A DNA stretch of 64,000 nt from DASQHY01 sp035602605 (lineage in GTDB: Bacteria; Acidobacteriota; Terriglobia; Acidiferrales; UBA7541). The notes below the pieces were generated by a model. The model did not search any database. It was not told the origin of the DNA and saw nothing but the letters and a program-made list of their open reading frames with translations. Within the stretch, counting starts at the first letter, position 1; every line of letters starts with the position of its first letter. Location: the NCBI GenBank assembly GCA_035602605.1, contig DATNLZ010000037.1, positions 62,001 through 126,000 on the forward strand. Direction: 5' to 3'. A program made the position numbers and the translations under genes. This document shows, in pieces, positions 54,200-63,596 of this stretch.

Positions 54200-55612
54200 A
54201 TGCCAATGCTGTTTATATTCTTCTCTATTTTTGTTGGACTCTTCGAGCCGCTGGCTCAGAGCAGGCAAAACCAGACGCGGCTGCGCATCGATGTGCTCCT
54301 GACCGGCGGGACGATTATAACGATGGACGAGGAGAGAAACATAGTCGCCGACGGGGCGATTGCCGTAAAAGGGGACACGATTGTCGCGGTGGGAACGCGG
54401 GCTGCGCTGGAAGCGAAGTATATCGCGGCAAAAACGATTGATGCCCGCGGAAAGTTAGTTGTTCCAGGGCTAATCAACGGTCACACGCACGCACCCATGA
54501 CGCTGCTGCGCGGGTTGAAAGATGACGTAACTCTCGAAGATTGGCTGACCAAGTCAATTTTTCCAGCGGAAGCGCGCAACGTCACCGACAATTTTGTGCG
54601 TTGGGGCACACGGCTTGCTGCGCTGGAGATGATTCGAAGTGGAACGACAACCTACGCGGATATGTATTATTTCGAAGATGCCATCGCCGAGGAAACCAAA
54701 GCTGCGGGCATGCGCGGTGTGCTTGGCGAGACCATTATCGATTTTCCGGTGCCTGGCAGCAAAAATCCTGCGCAAACCCTGGCATACACCGAAACGTTCC
54801 TGCAGCGGTGGAAGGGAGATGGCCTGATCCATGCGGCCGTCGCGCCGCACTCGGTTTACACTTGTTCAGAGAAAACATTGAAGGATTCCGCAGCGCTGGC
54901 GCGAAAATACAGCGCGCCTATACTCATCCACGTGCTGGAAACCAAGCACGAGCGTGATGAGAGCGAAGCGAAGAACGGGATGTCTTCGGTACAGTATCTG
55001 GAAAAGATTGGAGTGCTTGGTCCGGACGTGCTGGCAGCGCACTGCGTCTGGGTGGATGATGCTGATCGGAAGCTCTTGGCGTCACGCGATGCCGGCTGCG
55101 TATACAATCCTTCGAGCAACATGATGTTGGCAAGCGGCGTTGCGCCGGTCATCGAGTTGCGGGCCGCGGGTGTGCGCCAGGGCCTAGGTACCGACGGCCC
55201 GGCGGGAAGCAACAACGATTTGAACATGATGGAAGAAATGGACATCGCGTCCAAATTACAAAAAGTGACGCGGATGGATCCGCGAGCCATGGGTGCGAAA
55301 GAAGCGCTGGAAATGGCCACCATTGGCGGCGCTCGCGCCTTACATATGGAAAAAGAGATCGGCTCACTCGAAGCCGGAAAGAAAGCAGACTTAATCCTCT
55401 TGCGACTTGATGCGCCGCACGCAGTACCCATGTACCAAATAGTTTCGCAGATCGTTTACGCGCTCAAAGCGAGCGATGTCGATACCGTGATGATTGGCGG
55501 GAAAATCGTGATGCGCGACCGCAGGATGCTGACGCTCGACGAGCCTAGCATCATCGCCAAAGCACGGGAATATGGCCGTCAGGTTGAACGATCACTTCAG
55601 CAGAAGCAATAA
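54200..55612 (+). CDS. Amidohydrolase (MtaD / SAH-deaminase-like) with putative signal peptide
   Basis: 470 residues from ATG 54200, which follows AAGGAAG at good spacing; an earlier in-frame ATG (54146) would hide the signal peptide. The N-terminus MPMLFIFFSIFVGLFEPLAQ looks exported. The TIM-barrel deaminase motifs are present: NGHTHAPMTLLRG (HxH), a His in VAPHSVYTC, a His in LIHVLETKHE, and Asp in GLGTDGPAGSNNDLNMMEEM. The closest groups are 5'-methylthioadenosine / S-adenosylhomocysteine / adenosine deaminases, which are normally cytoplasmic. The nucleoside salvage neighbours support a nucleoside substrate. A membrane anchor instead of cleavage is possible. Confidence 0.82.
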   Translation: MPMLFIFFSIFVGLFEPLAQSRQNQTRLRIDVLLTGGTIITMDEERNIVADGAIAVKGDTIVAVGTRAALEAKYIAAKTIDARGKLVVPGLINGHTHAPMTLLRGLKDDVTLEDWLTKSIFPAEARNVTDNFVRWGTRLAALEMIRSGTTTYADMYYFEDAIAEETKAAGMRGVLGETIIDFPVPGSKNPAQTLAYTETFLQRWKGDGLIHAAVAPHSVYTCSEKTLKDSAALARKYSAPILIHVLETKHERDESEAKNGMSSVQYLEKIGVLGPDVLAAHCVWVDDADRKLLASRDAGCVYNPSSNMMLASGVAPVIELRAAGVRQGLGTDGPAGSNNDLNMMEEMDIASKLQKVTRMDPRAMGAKEALEMATIGGARALHMEKEIGSLEAGKKADLILLRLDAPHAVPMYQIVSQIVYALKASDVDTVMIGGKIVMRDRRMLTLDEPSIIAKAREYGRQVERSLQQKQ

Positions 55613-55685
55613 ACCATGAGAATCCAGCGAGTTACGCACACAACGGGCAAAATGAGCTACGCCTTTGCTGCGAAGCGTTGAAGCA

Positions 55686-56660
55686 TTAGCCGCCGCCGCG
55701 AAGCTCTTTGCGCTGGCGAGCCAGCTTAGCCGCCATGGTACGTAATGTTTCCGGAATATTCTTGTTGCCCCCTAGGGCCTTCAAATCCACTGGATTCACC
55801 AGCGGCAGCATATGGAGGCTGACGTCAATCGGCGTCTTTGGATTATTCATCAGGTTGCGGACTATGACGTAGTTTTTCCTAAACTTACGGTTTGTGGCGA
55901 TCAGACGCAGGGTTTCGTCGCTGAGATTAGCCATCGCCGCAAAAGACTCGACTTCGCGTTCGGTCAGACGCGGCGACTGTAGCACCGCTCGCTGCACCAC
56001 TTTGTTGGAGTCCCGAATGAGTGTACGCCGCTCTTCCGACCCGCCTTTGAGCGCCAACTGCACGCGTTGCGACACGGTCATTCGGGCAAGCTTCTGAAGC
56101 AAGGTCTGCCGCTTGCTGACATCAATCTCAGCAGCCAAAAGTGCTTGTTCCAGCGCCACTGCGTCTGGGGTCGTTGCCGCACGCAGCTCCTGGACCTGTT
56201 GCTTCTGGACAGGCGTAAGCAACGTGGAATGTTCGAGCGCAGCGGCGAGCGCCGGGGATTCACTCACGCGGTCGAGCTCGTCCAGCAGCGCTTGAATTCC
56301 GTAAGGCGTGAGGAATCGAACCACGGGAACAAGATACTCTGGCGTGCAATTCGCATTTTTCACCAGCGCGTCGGCGATCCCGGGTTTGTCGGCGAGGTTG
56401 CGTGCGCAATAAGAAAAAAGCGCCGACACGGCATTTTCCTTCGTGAGCGCCTGCACAAAGGTCTCTTGCGGCACCGAGAGCAAGGCTTGGCCGGCGCGCG
56501 AGCCGACAACTTCGTCGTTGTCTCCCGCGAGAACCGCGAGAATCTCAGTGCGATCGCTCGGGGACAAGTGTAAGCTCCCCGAGCAAACGGCGATTTTCCG
56601 CTCGCGAGTGGCTCGCCCCGACCGCAACTCTTCAACAATTTCTGGACTAATCGGTTCCAC
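55686..56660 (-). CDS. Helical-repeat hypothetical protein
   Basis: 324 residues, almost entirely alpha-helical, with leucine/alanine-rich repeats resembling HEAT/DUF2336-type solenoids. No catalytic motif, signal or membrane segment is visible. It overlaps the upstream RodZ-like gene by 14 bases, so the two are co-translated. I do not recognise a functional family; a protein-interaction scaffold partnering the RodZ-like protein is an inference from position. Confidence 0.65.
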   Translation of the reverse strand: MEPISPEIVEELRSGRATRERKIAVCSGSLHLSPSDRTEILAVLAGDNDEVVGSRAGQALLSVPQETFVQALTKENAVSALFSYCARNLADKPGIADALVKNANCTPEYLVPVVRFLTPYGIQALLDELDRVSESPALAAALEHSTLLTPVQKQQVQELRAATTPDAVALEQALLAAEIDVSKRQTLLQKLARMTVSQRVQLALKGGSEERRTLIRDSNKVVQRAVLQSPRLTEREVESFAAMANLSDETLRLIATNRKFRKNYVIVRNLMNNPKTPIDVSLHMLPLVNPVDLKALGGNKNIPETLRTMAAKLARQRKELRGGG

Positions 56661-57522
56661 GGTTCGCTTTCTTCAGGTCTTTGCGCGTCAAAGATATTTT
56701 ACCTGGAGATCCCGGCGTGCCAAGGGGCGGCATGGTCTGCCCGTTCAATTCCAGCAACACCCCGCCGGAGTCGCTGACCGACACATTGAACTCCTCGAGG
56801 GCCTGAAACTGCCGGCTCTCGCCGGCGTTTATGATTGTGTCGTAGAGCGTTTTACCGTCGCCGCGAACCTGAAGCTGCGCGCTCTTGCCAGCAATGATCG
56901 ATAGTTGCATAAGCCCCGCGGAGGTTGGCGCACCCGAGTTTTGAGTTGCGGGAGTTGAAGGGGTAGTGCCGGCGGCGTTTGGAGCATTCCGAGATGAACT
57001 TGCGCCGGTTGATGGGGCCGCTTCACCACTTCCGGTTGAGTTGCCTCCGACAGTTGGCGATAGAACAGGAATTGCGTTGCTATTCAATGGAGCGCTTTTG
57101 TCGGGAACCGATGCTGAGGTACTGTTGCTAGACGCTGTACGCCGCGGACCGAAAACACGCCATCCGTGAAAACCTGCGGCGATCAGCGCCGCGAGAAATA
57201 GCACAAAAAGAATGGGGAGCCATTTGGGGAAAGAGCGAGGAATAGACTGAGAAGGTGGTTGCGTAGAGATCGGAGTACCATTGTGCGAACGCGCCAAGTC
57301 ATATTCGGCGAGCATGGTTTCTTCGTCGAGTCCCAAGTAGCGCGCTACAGATCGAACGAAGCCACGGTTGAAAACGCCGCCAGGCAGCTTTTCCCACTCT
57401 TCATTTTCCATGGCCTCGAGAAAGCGCGTGCCAATGCGGGTTGCCGCACAAATTTCTTCGAGAGACACCTCTCGCATCTCGCGTTCGCGCTTCAGGCAAT
57501 CGCCAAAAGTACCCTTGGACAT
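56647..57522 (-). CDS. RodZ-like cytoskeletal / helix-turn-helix membrane protein
   Basis: 291 residues. Residues about 1-75 are a RodZ-type helix-turn-helix domain (LKREREMREVSLEEICAATR and FLEAMENEEWEKLPGGVFNR, then GFVRSVARYLGLDE). A single transmembrane helix spans about 101-120 (LPILFVLFLAALIAAGF). A Ser/Pro/Thr-rich periplasmic linker and a C-terminal DUF4115-like beta domain (SIIAGKSAQLQVRGDGKTL onward) follow. RodZ links MreB to the membrane in rod-shaped cells. A consensus sigma-70 promoter lies 72-100 bases upstream. Confidence 0.82.
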   Translation of the reverse strand: MSKGTFGDCLKREREMREVSLEEICAATRIGTRFLEAMENEEWEKLPGGVFNRGFVRSVARYLGLDEETMLAEYDLARSHNGTPISTQPPSQSIPRSFPKWLPILFVLFLAALIAAGFHGWRVFGPRRTASSNSTSASVPDKSAPLNSNAIPVLSPTVGGNSTGSGEAAPSTGASSSRNAPNAAGTTPSTPATQNSGAPTSAGLMQLSIIAGKSAQLQVRGDGKTLYDTIINAGESRQFQALEEFNVSVSDSGGVLLELNGQTMPPLGTPGSPGKISLTRKDLKKANRGTD

Positions 57523-57850
57523 ACGATCGTGGTTGGTCGGGCAATCTGGAGAGGGTGCTGGAGAAAAGCAGACGCTCGAGCAACCTAATTGGCACTATAG
57601 GCGGCTGCGAATAGGCTGTCAAATCAGCCCAAACAGTCCTTCTTCGGACAGCAACGGGTCGAGTCTTTAAAGTCGGGGAGTTGCCCAATGGGTGACCAAG
57701 CGGATGTTTAGCTGGAAACCGCAGATGCCCCAACGGTTGCGCGCGTACGGAAACGGTGCTTATAATTTTGCTGCAACCCATCGCCAGCGGTAAACGCCTA
57801 AGCGCCCATAAGCGGGGTGTGCAAAATCCAGTCTAGGCCCGGTAAAAAGA
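57523..57850. other. Divergent intergenic region, rodZ-like / diguanylate cyclase
   Basis: 328 bases between divergent genes. It holds the minus-strand promoter at 57594-57622. I see no clear plus-strand promoter, no coding signal and no strong repeat. Confidence 0.55.
57594..57622 (-). promoter_or_regulatory. Sigma-70 promoter of the RodZ-like gene
   Basis: Minus-strand TTGACA (57622-57617) and TATAGT (57599-57594) are separated by 17 bases, a near-perfect consensus promoter. The RodZ-like start codon is 72 bases downstream. Confidence 0.65.
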
Positions 57851-58957
57851 GTGGAGGAAACCAAGAATTTTGCGGGCATCGAGCGTCGCCGCAACCCCTC
57901 TGTCCATATCGGACGTCGGGAGGCTGGCGAGGTCGCCGTATTCCACGAACTAGGCAAAGCTCTAACCTCTTCGCTGCAACTCGATCAAGTTCTGCGCACA
58001 ATCATGGAAAAGATCGACGAGTTTCTTCGCCCGGATACCTGGTCTTTACTGCTGCTCGATGAAGCCAAGCAGGAATTATATTTCGAGCTGGCGGTGGGCA
58101 AGGGCTCGCAAGCGTTGAAAGATGTGCGCATAAAGATAGGGCAGGGTATCGCCGGGTGGGTGGCGCAGAACGCCGAAGCTGTGATCGTGCCGGACGTGAG
58201 CAAGGACACACGTTTTTTTGGCAAGATCGACGAAAAAACAAAAATGGAGACGCACTCAATAGTCGCCGTGCCGGTGCGTTTTCGCGAGCATTGCTTGGGG
58301 GTGATCGAGCTTGTCAATTGCGTGGGATCGGAGGGATTCCACCAGCGGGATCTTGCGCTGCTGGAGGCGCTGGCCGATTTCGCGGCCATTGCCCTGGAGA
58401 ACGCGCGGCACGTGCAACGTATTCACGAGCTGACCATCACCGACGATTGCACTAGCCTGTACAATGCGCGGCACATGAATTTTATTCTGGAGACGGAGAT
58501 TTATCGTTCGCAGCGATACAGCTACGAATTTTCGCTGGTTTTCATCGATCTCGATCATTTCAAGCAAGTGAACGATACTTATGGCCACCTCATGGGTTCG
58601 AAGCTGCTTGCCGAAATTGGAGCCATGCTGAAGGAAAGTTGCCGGCTCATTGATTTCGCATTCCGTTACGGCGGCGATGAGTTTGTGATCCTGCTGCCGC
58701 AGACCTCGAAAGAGAATGCATGCGTCGTCGCTCGGCGTTTGCACAAAATGATTCGCGAGACCAAATGGCTGCAGGCCGATGATTTAAACGTGACGGTCAC
58801 CGGGAGTGTCGGCGTCGCGTCGTATCCGGTCGATTCGAAAACGAAAGTAGAATTGTTGCATCTCGCGGATGAGGCCATGTATCTGGTAAAGAATACGAAC
58901 CGCGACAGCGTTGCGGCCGCGAATATCGGTATTCTCCCGGCACTTACAACTCCATAA
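57851..58957 (+). CDS. GAF-GGDEF diguanylate cyclase
   Basis: 368 residues from GTG 57851; no better start is seen. A GAF sensor domain spans about residues 35-185 (VFHELGKALTSSLQLDQVL, VPDVSKDTRFFGK, VPVRFREHCLGVIELVN). A GGDEF domain spans about 205-355 with the intact active site YGGDEF and the substrate segment DLDHFKQVNDTYGH. The inhibitory site RLID lies exactly five residues before GGDEF, so product inhibition by c-di-GMP is expected. The GAF ligand is unknown. Confidence 0.88.
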   Translation: MEETKNFAGIERRRNPSVHIGRREAGEVAVFHELGKALTSSLQLDQVLRTIMEKIDEFLRPDTWSLLLLDEAKQELYFELAVGKGSQALKDVRIKIGQGIAGWVAQNAEAVIVPDVSKDTRFFGKIDEKTKMETHSIVAVPVRFREHCLGVIELVNCVGSEGFHQRDLALLEALADFAAIALENARHVQRIHELTITDDCTSLYNARHMNFILETEIYRSQRYSYEFSLVFIDLDHFKQVNDTYGHLMGSKLLAEIGAMLKESCRLIDFAFRYGGDEFVILLPQTSKENACVVARRLHKMIRETKWLQADDLNVTVTGSVGVASYPVDSKTKVELLHLADEAMYLVKNTNRDSVAAANIGILPALTTP

Positions 58958-59046
58958 CTGTCACAGAACTGCCTTTGCAAGACCCGCGGTTGTTCCTCGA
59001 AAACCACTCGCCTATACTCGGGATCTAAGTAAAAGGAAGCGATCCG

Positions 59047-61401
59047 ATGCGCACCAGTCAAGCCGCGCGCTACGCACGATGGTCAGCCAGCGCCGCATTT
59101 TGTTTGACCGCGATCGTGGCCGGCGCCTACCTGTATCGCGGCTGGCAGGTCAGGCAAGTGCGCAAACATGCCCCACCACCTGCGCCCCTCGCGGTGCAGC
59201 GGCAGTCCAGCACGTTCTCGTTTTCGAAAGTAGAGGGCCAGCAGACAATTTTTACGGTGACAGCCTTGCGGGCCACAGAATTCAAGGAGAGCGATAGAAA
59301 TATTCTGGAAGACGTTCTCATCATCATTTCCGGGCGAAGCGGGGATCGCAATGACCGGATTCACACCAAATCATGCGAATACCGGCGAGATAATGGAGGG
59401 GTTGTTTGCGCCGGTGAGGTACAAATGGATCTGCAGAGCGCCGAAGATGCGCAGCGGCAGTCGGAAGCAACCGGTCGTAAACCCGCCGATGGCATCATTC
59501 ATCTCGATACGCGCAACGTTACGTTTAATCGGGAAAATGGCGAGGCGCAGACCGACCAAGACGTGAATATCGAGTTTCCGCAAGGTATGGCGCGCGGCAC
59601 TGGAGTGTCATATCACTCAGTGAGTGGAATCGTGCATCTTCAGAAAAATGTGGAGATTACTCTTACCAGCATGCCTCAAGGGAAAGCCGGAGCAAAACAG
59701 AGTTCACACACCGAGCGCAATACGTCTCCGCTCAAAGTTACCGGAAGCAAAATGGAATTTATGAGAGAAGCTGGTCTGGCGCGACTCTACGGACCGGTGC
59801 ATGCAACCCAAGCAGCTCGCGAACTCAAAGCGGGAATGCTCGAACTCGAGCTGGACGCAATGCTACATACGCGAAAGCTTTCGGCCCTTTCGGCGGGCTC
59901 ACCAGGACAGCGTCCAGAATTGGTATCCAAGGAAAAAGACACAAGTGGGACAATGACCGCAGACGAGCTGAATGTACTGCTGCATCCGCAAGGCGGTATC
60001 GATAAAGTGCAAGCGCGCGGCATGGTCCACGGCAGGATGGTTGGCCCGAAGGACGAACAGCAACTAGACGCGGGCCGCGTAGAACTTGATGTGGGGCCCA
60101 AGACGCGGAAGCCCGAACAGTTGCAAGCCAGTGGAAAGGTACTTGCAGAAATGAAGGCCGTTGCAAATGGCGGAGTAAAACGGCTGCAAACAGATGCGCT
60201 GCTGGTGCGGTTTGCTTCTTCGGGTACGCGGAGTCGAACGCGCATCGATAGGGCGGAGACGCTTTCCCCGGGAACGCTGGAATGGCAAGGGCCAACGAGA
60301 CCAAAAGCGGAGAGCACGCGACTCTCTGGAGGGAAAATCATAGCCAAGTTCAATCCCAATGGACAGCCTGCGGAGCTTTCGTCACAGGGCGGAGCGGAGG
60401 TCGAACGCCATTTGCAAGATCGTCCAGTACAGACGACGAGTTCGAAGGAGTTGCACGTTACATTCGAAACAGGTGGCGAATGGTCGGAGATGAATTTCGA
60501 GGGCGATGTCAAGCTGCGAGAGGGAGAGCGGAGCGCGCAGGCCAATCAGGCACAACTGTTACGTTCAACTCAGACCTCGGTGCTGACCGGAAATGCGGTT
60601 GTCACTGATGGCATGACGCGAACGACGGCCGAGCGCATTTCATTTGCGCAAAAGACTGGAGAGATCCGCGGCGATGGAGACGTGGCGTCCACCGATCTAG
60701 CCGCAGGTCGCGGCGTTGTCAACCTCGCACCCGTACCTGCAAATATTACCGCTGATCACTTGACCGGCAATTCCGTGGCAGGCCGCGCATTGTATTCAGG
60801 AAAGGCGCGGCTGTGGCAAGGGGATTCGGTGATGGAGGCGGACTCGATTGAATTGCAGAGGGACACGAGGAAGTTGCTCGCGGTCGGGAACGTACTGGCG
60901 GAATTTCCGCAGGCACCTGGGACAATTACGCCCCTTCCCGCGACCGCGAATCCTCGGAGCCCCAAGCACCCGAGTGTGCCGGGAAGCACGAAACGCTGGA
61001 GGGTTCACGCTGGAATGCTGACGTACTGGGGAAGGGAAGGACGCGCACGCCTGGAAAAAAACGTGGATGCGAAATCGCAACAGGAAGAAATCATCGCGCC
61101 CGTAATGGAATTCTATTTTCCCTCTGCAGAAGCGGCAGGAGGAGCGCGTCAATTAAGTCGCGCCGTGGCCACCGGAGGGGTAACAGTGCAAGAAGGCGAG
61201 CGCCGTGGAACCGCCGACCAGGGCGAATACATAGCGTCGGAGGGAAAATTTGTCCTGTCCGGCGGTCATCCAACCATAACAGGTGCTTTTGGCGACACAA
61301 CAACCGGCCGCAAATTGACCTTCTTTTTAGCGGATGATACGATTGTCGTAGACTCCGAGCATGGAACGCGTACGTTGACGAAGCACCGAGTTGAGAAATG
61401 A
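59047..61401 (+). CDS. LptC-LptA fusion, LPS transport periplasmic protein
   Basis: 784 residues from ATG 59047, with AAGGAAG upstream. A single N-terminal membrane anchor (ASAAFCLTAIVAGAYLY) leads to an LptC-like beta domain (FSFSKVEGQQTIFTVTALRA), then a series of OstA/LptA-like repeats, e.g. MTADELNVLLHPQGGIDKV and ITADHLTGNSVAGRALYSGK. LptC and LptA are separate proteins of about 190 residues each in E. coli. Here they appear joined, with the bridge part expanded. The next gene is lptB, 6 bases downstream. Confidence 0.8.
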   Translation: MRTSQAARYARWSASAAFCLTAIVAGAYLYRGWQVRQVRKHAPPPAPLAVQRQSSTFSFSKVEGQQTIFTVTALRATEFKESDRNILEDVLIIISGRSGDRNDRIHTKSCEYRRDNGGVVCAGEVQMDLQSAEDAQRQSEATGRKPADGIIHLDTRNVTFNRENGEAQTDQDVNIEFPQGMARGTGVSYHSVSGIVHLQKNVEITLTSMPQGKAGAKQSSHTERNTSPLKVTGSKMEFMREAGLARLYGPVHATQAARELKAGMLELELDAMLHTRKLSALSAGSPGQRPELVSKEKDTSGTMTADELNVLLHPQGGIDKVQARGMVHGRMVGPKDEQQLDAGRVELDVGPKTRKPEQLQASGKVLAEMKAVANGGVKRLQTDALLVRFASSGTRSRTRIDRAETLSPGTLEWQGPTRPKAESTRLSGGKIIAKFNPNGQPAELSSQGGAEVERHLQDRPVQTTSSKELHVTFETGGEWSEMNFEGDVKLREGERSAQANQAQLLRSTQTSVLTGNAVVTDGMTRTTAERISFAQKTGEIRGDGDVASTDLAAGRGVVNLAPVPANITADHLTGNSVAGRALYSGKARLWQGDSVMEADSIELQRDTRKLLAVGNVLAEFPQAPGTITPLPATANPRSPKHPSVPGSTKRWRVHAGMLTYWGREGRARLEKNVDAKSQQEEIIAPVMEFYFPSAEAAGGARQLSRAVATGGVTVQEGERRGTADQGEYIASEGKFVLSGGHPTITGAFGDTTTGRKLTFFLADDTIVVDSEHGTRTLTKHRVEK

Positions 61402-61407
61402 CGAGGT

Positions 61408-62133
61408 ATGCTGAAGCTCCAAGCCGTTGAGCTCGACAAAACCTATCGCGGGCGAAAGGTTGTTGACGGCGTCGAACTGGAGATCAGGCAGGGCGAAGTA
61501 GTCGGGCTCCTCGGACCCAATGGCGCAGGCAAGACTACAACGTTCTACATCCTGGTGGGTTTGGCACGGCCCGATTCCGGGCACGTGCTCCTCAACGGAG
61601 ATGAGATCACCGACCTTCCCATGTATCTCCGGGCCCGCAGTGGGATCAGCTACCTGCCTCAAGAGCCTTCGGTATTTCGCCAACTAACGGTAGAAGAAAA
61701 TTTATTGGCGGTGCTGGAGACCTTACCGCTGACGGCAGAACAGCAGCGCGATCGTGTGGAGGAATTGCTGGCCCGAATGGGATTGGAAACGTTGCGTTAC
61801 AACCGGGCGTATACTCTCTCCGGCGGAGAGCGGCGGCGGCTGGAGATCGCTAGGTCGCTTGTGCTTCAGCCCGCATTTGTGCTGTTGGATGAGCCTTTTT
61901 CGGGTATTGACCCGCTTACCGTCGGGGAGCTGCAAAACGTTATTCGAGAGTTGAGCGAGGGTGGCATCGGCGTGTTGGTAACCGATCACAATGTACGCGA
62001 AACGTTGAACGTCACCGATCGCGCTTACATCATCAATCATGGGAAGATTTTCCGCTCCGGAACCCCCGCCGATTTGAGCCGGGATGCCGAAGTTCGGCGA
62101 GTTTACCTGGGTGACAATTTCCGCCTGAATTGA
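61408..62133 (+). CDS. lptB: LPS export ABC transporter ATP-binding protein LptB
   Basis: 241-residue cytoplasmic ABC ATPase, full length for LptB. Walker A GPNGAGKTT, Q-loop YLPQEPSVF, signature TLSGGERRR, Walker B FVLLDEPFSGID and switch His in VTDHNVRE are all present. It powers extraction of lipopolysaccharide by LptFG, which are not in this window. It is flanked by the LptC-LptA gene and rpoN in the classical order. Confidence 0.93.
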   Translation: MLKLQAVELDKTYRGRKVVDGVELEIRQGEVVGLLGPNGAGKTTTFYILVGLARPDSGHVLLNGDEITDLPMYLRARSGISYLPQEPSVFRQLTVEENLLAVLETLPLTAEQQRDRVEELLARMGLETLRYNRAYTLSGGERRRLEIARSLVLQPAFVLLDEPFSGIDPLTVGELQNVIRELSEGGIGVLVTDHNVRETLNVTDRAYIINHGKIFRSGTPADLSRDAEVRRVYLGDNFRLN

Positions 62134-62141
62134 TCTAACCA

Positions 62142-63584
62142 ATGAGCTGGCAAGGACTCAAACTCAACCTCAAGGTTTCCCAGAAGCAGATCCTTACGCC
62201 GGGACTTGTTCAGATGGTCAGCGTGCTGGCGCTGAACCGTCTCGAATTGCGCGAGATGATCAACCAGGAAATGGTGGAGAACCCGGTACTCGAAGAGTTG
62301 AGCGAAGACGGCATCGTCAGTGAGAACTACAGCGACGAGGCTTTTGTCAAAGCCGAAACCGAAAAGGTTCCGGAAACCGAGGCAGCCAATCCATTCGATG
62401 AATTTGATATCGCCTCTTTTTTTAACCAGTATCTGGATACCGGTGGTGGGGCCGAGGCTTCACGCGAGCACGAGGTCATCGAGCGGCCTTCTTTTGAAAA
62501 ATTCCTCTCTTCGCCGCGCGGACTTTCCGACCATCTTCAGTGGCAATTAAGCGTAACCATTTGCACGGATATCGTTCGCGAGATTGCCGACACAATTATC
62601 GGAAATCTCGACGAAAACGGCTACCTGACCGCCTCACTCGAGGAAATCGCCGAGAACGGTAAATACACTCCCGACGATGTCGAAGAAGCGCTGGTCGTAG
62701 TGCAGGAATTTGACCCGCTGGGAGTTGGCGCACGCGACCTGCGCGAGAGTTTGTTGATCCAGTTGCGCACCCTGGACCCGCAAAACGTGCTGGCCCAGCA
62801 GATAGTCTCCGATCACTTGAAACAAGTGCAATCGAACCAGCTAAAAGAAATTGCCCGAGCCTTGAACCGACCCGTGGAGCTCGTCAAGCGAGCAGTGGAA
62901 GTCATCAAAAAGCTCGACCCTCGCCCCGGCCTGCGTTACAACAAAACAGAGACGCGCCTGGTCGAGCCCGACGTCTACTTCCGCAGGGTGGATGACCAGT
63001 GGCAGGTGTTTCTCAATGAAGACGACTTACCACAACTGCGCTTGAGCCCCGTGTACCGCAGGTTGCTGGCGCGTGATGCGGCGGACCGCGAGGTGCGGAA
63101 TTACGTCAAAGAGCGTTTCAGCGCGGCTATCCAATTGATGAAAAATATTGAACAGCGCAAGCACACCATTTTGCGCGTGTGCCAGACGATCATCCAGCGA
63201 CAACACGAATATCTGGATTTCGGCGCAGATTACCTGAAGCCCATGATGATTAAAGAAGTGGCGGAAGAAGTGGGCGTCCATCCGTCCACTGTCAGCCGCG
63301 CGGTGGCCAGTAAGTATGCTCATACGCCTCAGGGCGTGCTCGAGCTGCGATCATTCTTTTCCGAGTCAGTGAACGGGCCGGAAGGCGGCAGCATGGCTTT
63401 GCCTTCGCTGAAACGCTTGGTGAAGAAAATGATCGAAGAAGAGGATTCCGCCAAACCGCTAACTGATGACCAGATCGCCAAGAAGCTGGAGGAAGCAGGC
63501 ATCCACGTAACGCGCCGCACCGTTGCGAAGTACCGCGAAGACCTCCGCATTCCCAGCACCCACCAGCGTCGGGTAAAGGCCTAA
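62142..63584 (+). CDS. rpoN: RNA polymerase sigma-54 factor RpoN
   Basis: 480 residues, the expected length. The N-terminal activator-interacting region (LKVSQKQILTPGLVQMVSVL) is followed by the acidic spacer, the core-binding domain (DPLGVGARDLRESLLIQLR), the helix-turn-helix (IKEVAEEVGVHPSTVSRAV) and the RpoN box near the C-terminus as TRRTVAKYRE, one change from the canonical ARRTVAKYRE. It directs transcription from -24/-12 promoters under enhancer-binding proteins. It lies 8 bases after lptB. Confidence 0.95.
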   Translation: MSWQGLKLNLKVSQKQILTPGLVQMVSVLALNRLELREMINQEMVENPVLEELSEDGIVSENYSDEAFVKAETEKVPETEAANPFDEFDIASFFNQYLDTGGGAEASREHEVIERPSFEKFLSSPRGLSDHLQWQLSVTICTDIVREIADTIIGNLDENGYLTASLEEIAENGKYTPDDVEEALVVVQEFDPLGVGARDLRESLLIQLRTLDPQNVLAQQIVSDHLKQVQSNQLKEIARALNRPVELVKRAVEVIKKLDPRPGLRYNKTETRLVEPDVYFRRVDDQWQVFLNEDDLPQLRLSPVYRRLLARDAADREVRNYVKERFSAAIQLMKNIEQRKHTILRVCQTIIQRQHEYLDFGADYLKPMMIKEVAEEVGVHPSTVSRAVASKYAHTPQGVLELRSFFSESVNGPEGGSMALPSLKRLVKKMIEEEDSAKPLTDDQIAKKLEEAGIHVTRRTVAKYREDLRIPSTHQRRVKA

Positions 63585-63596
63585 GGCGCCAACCAA

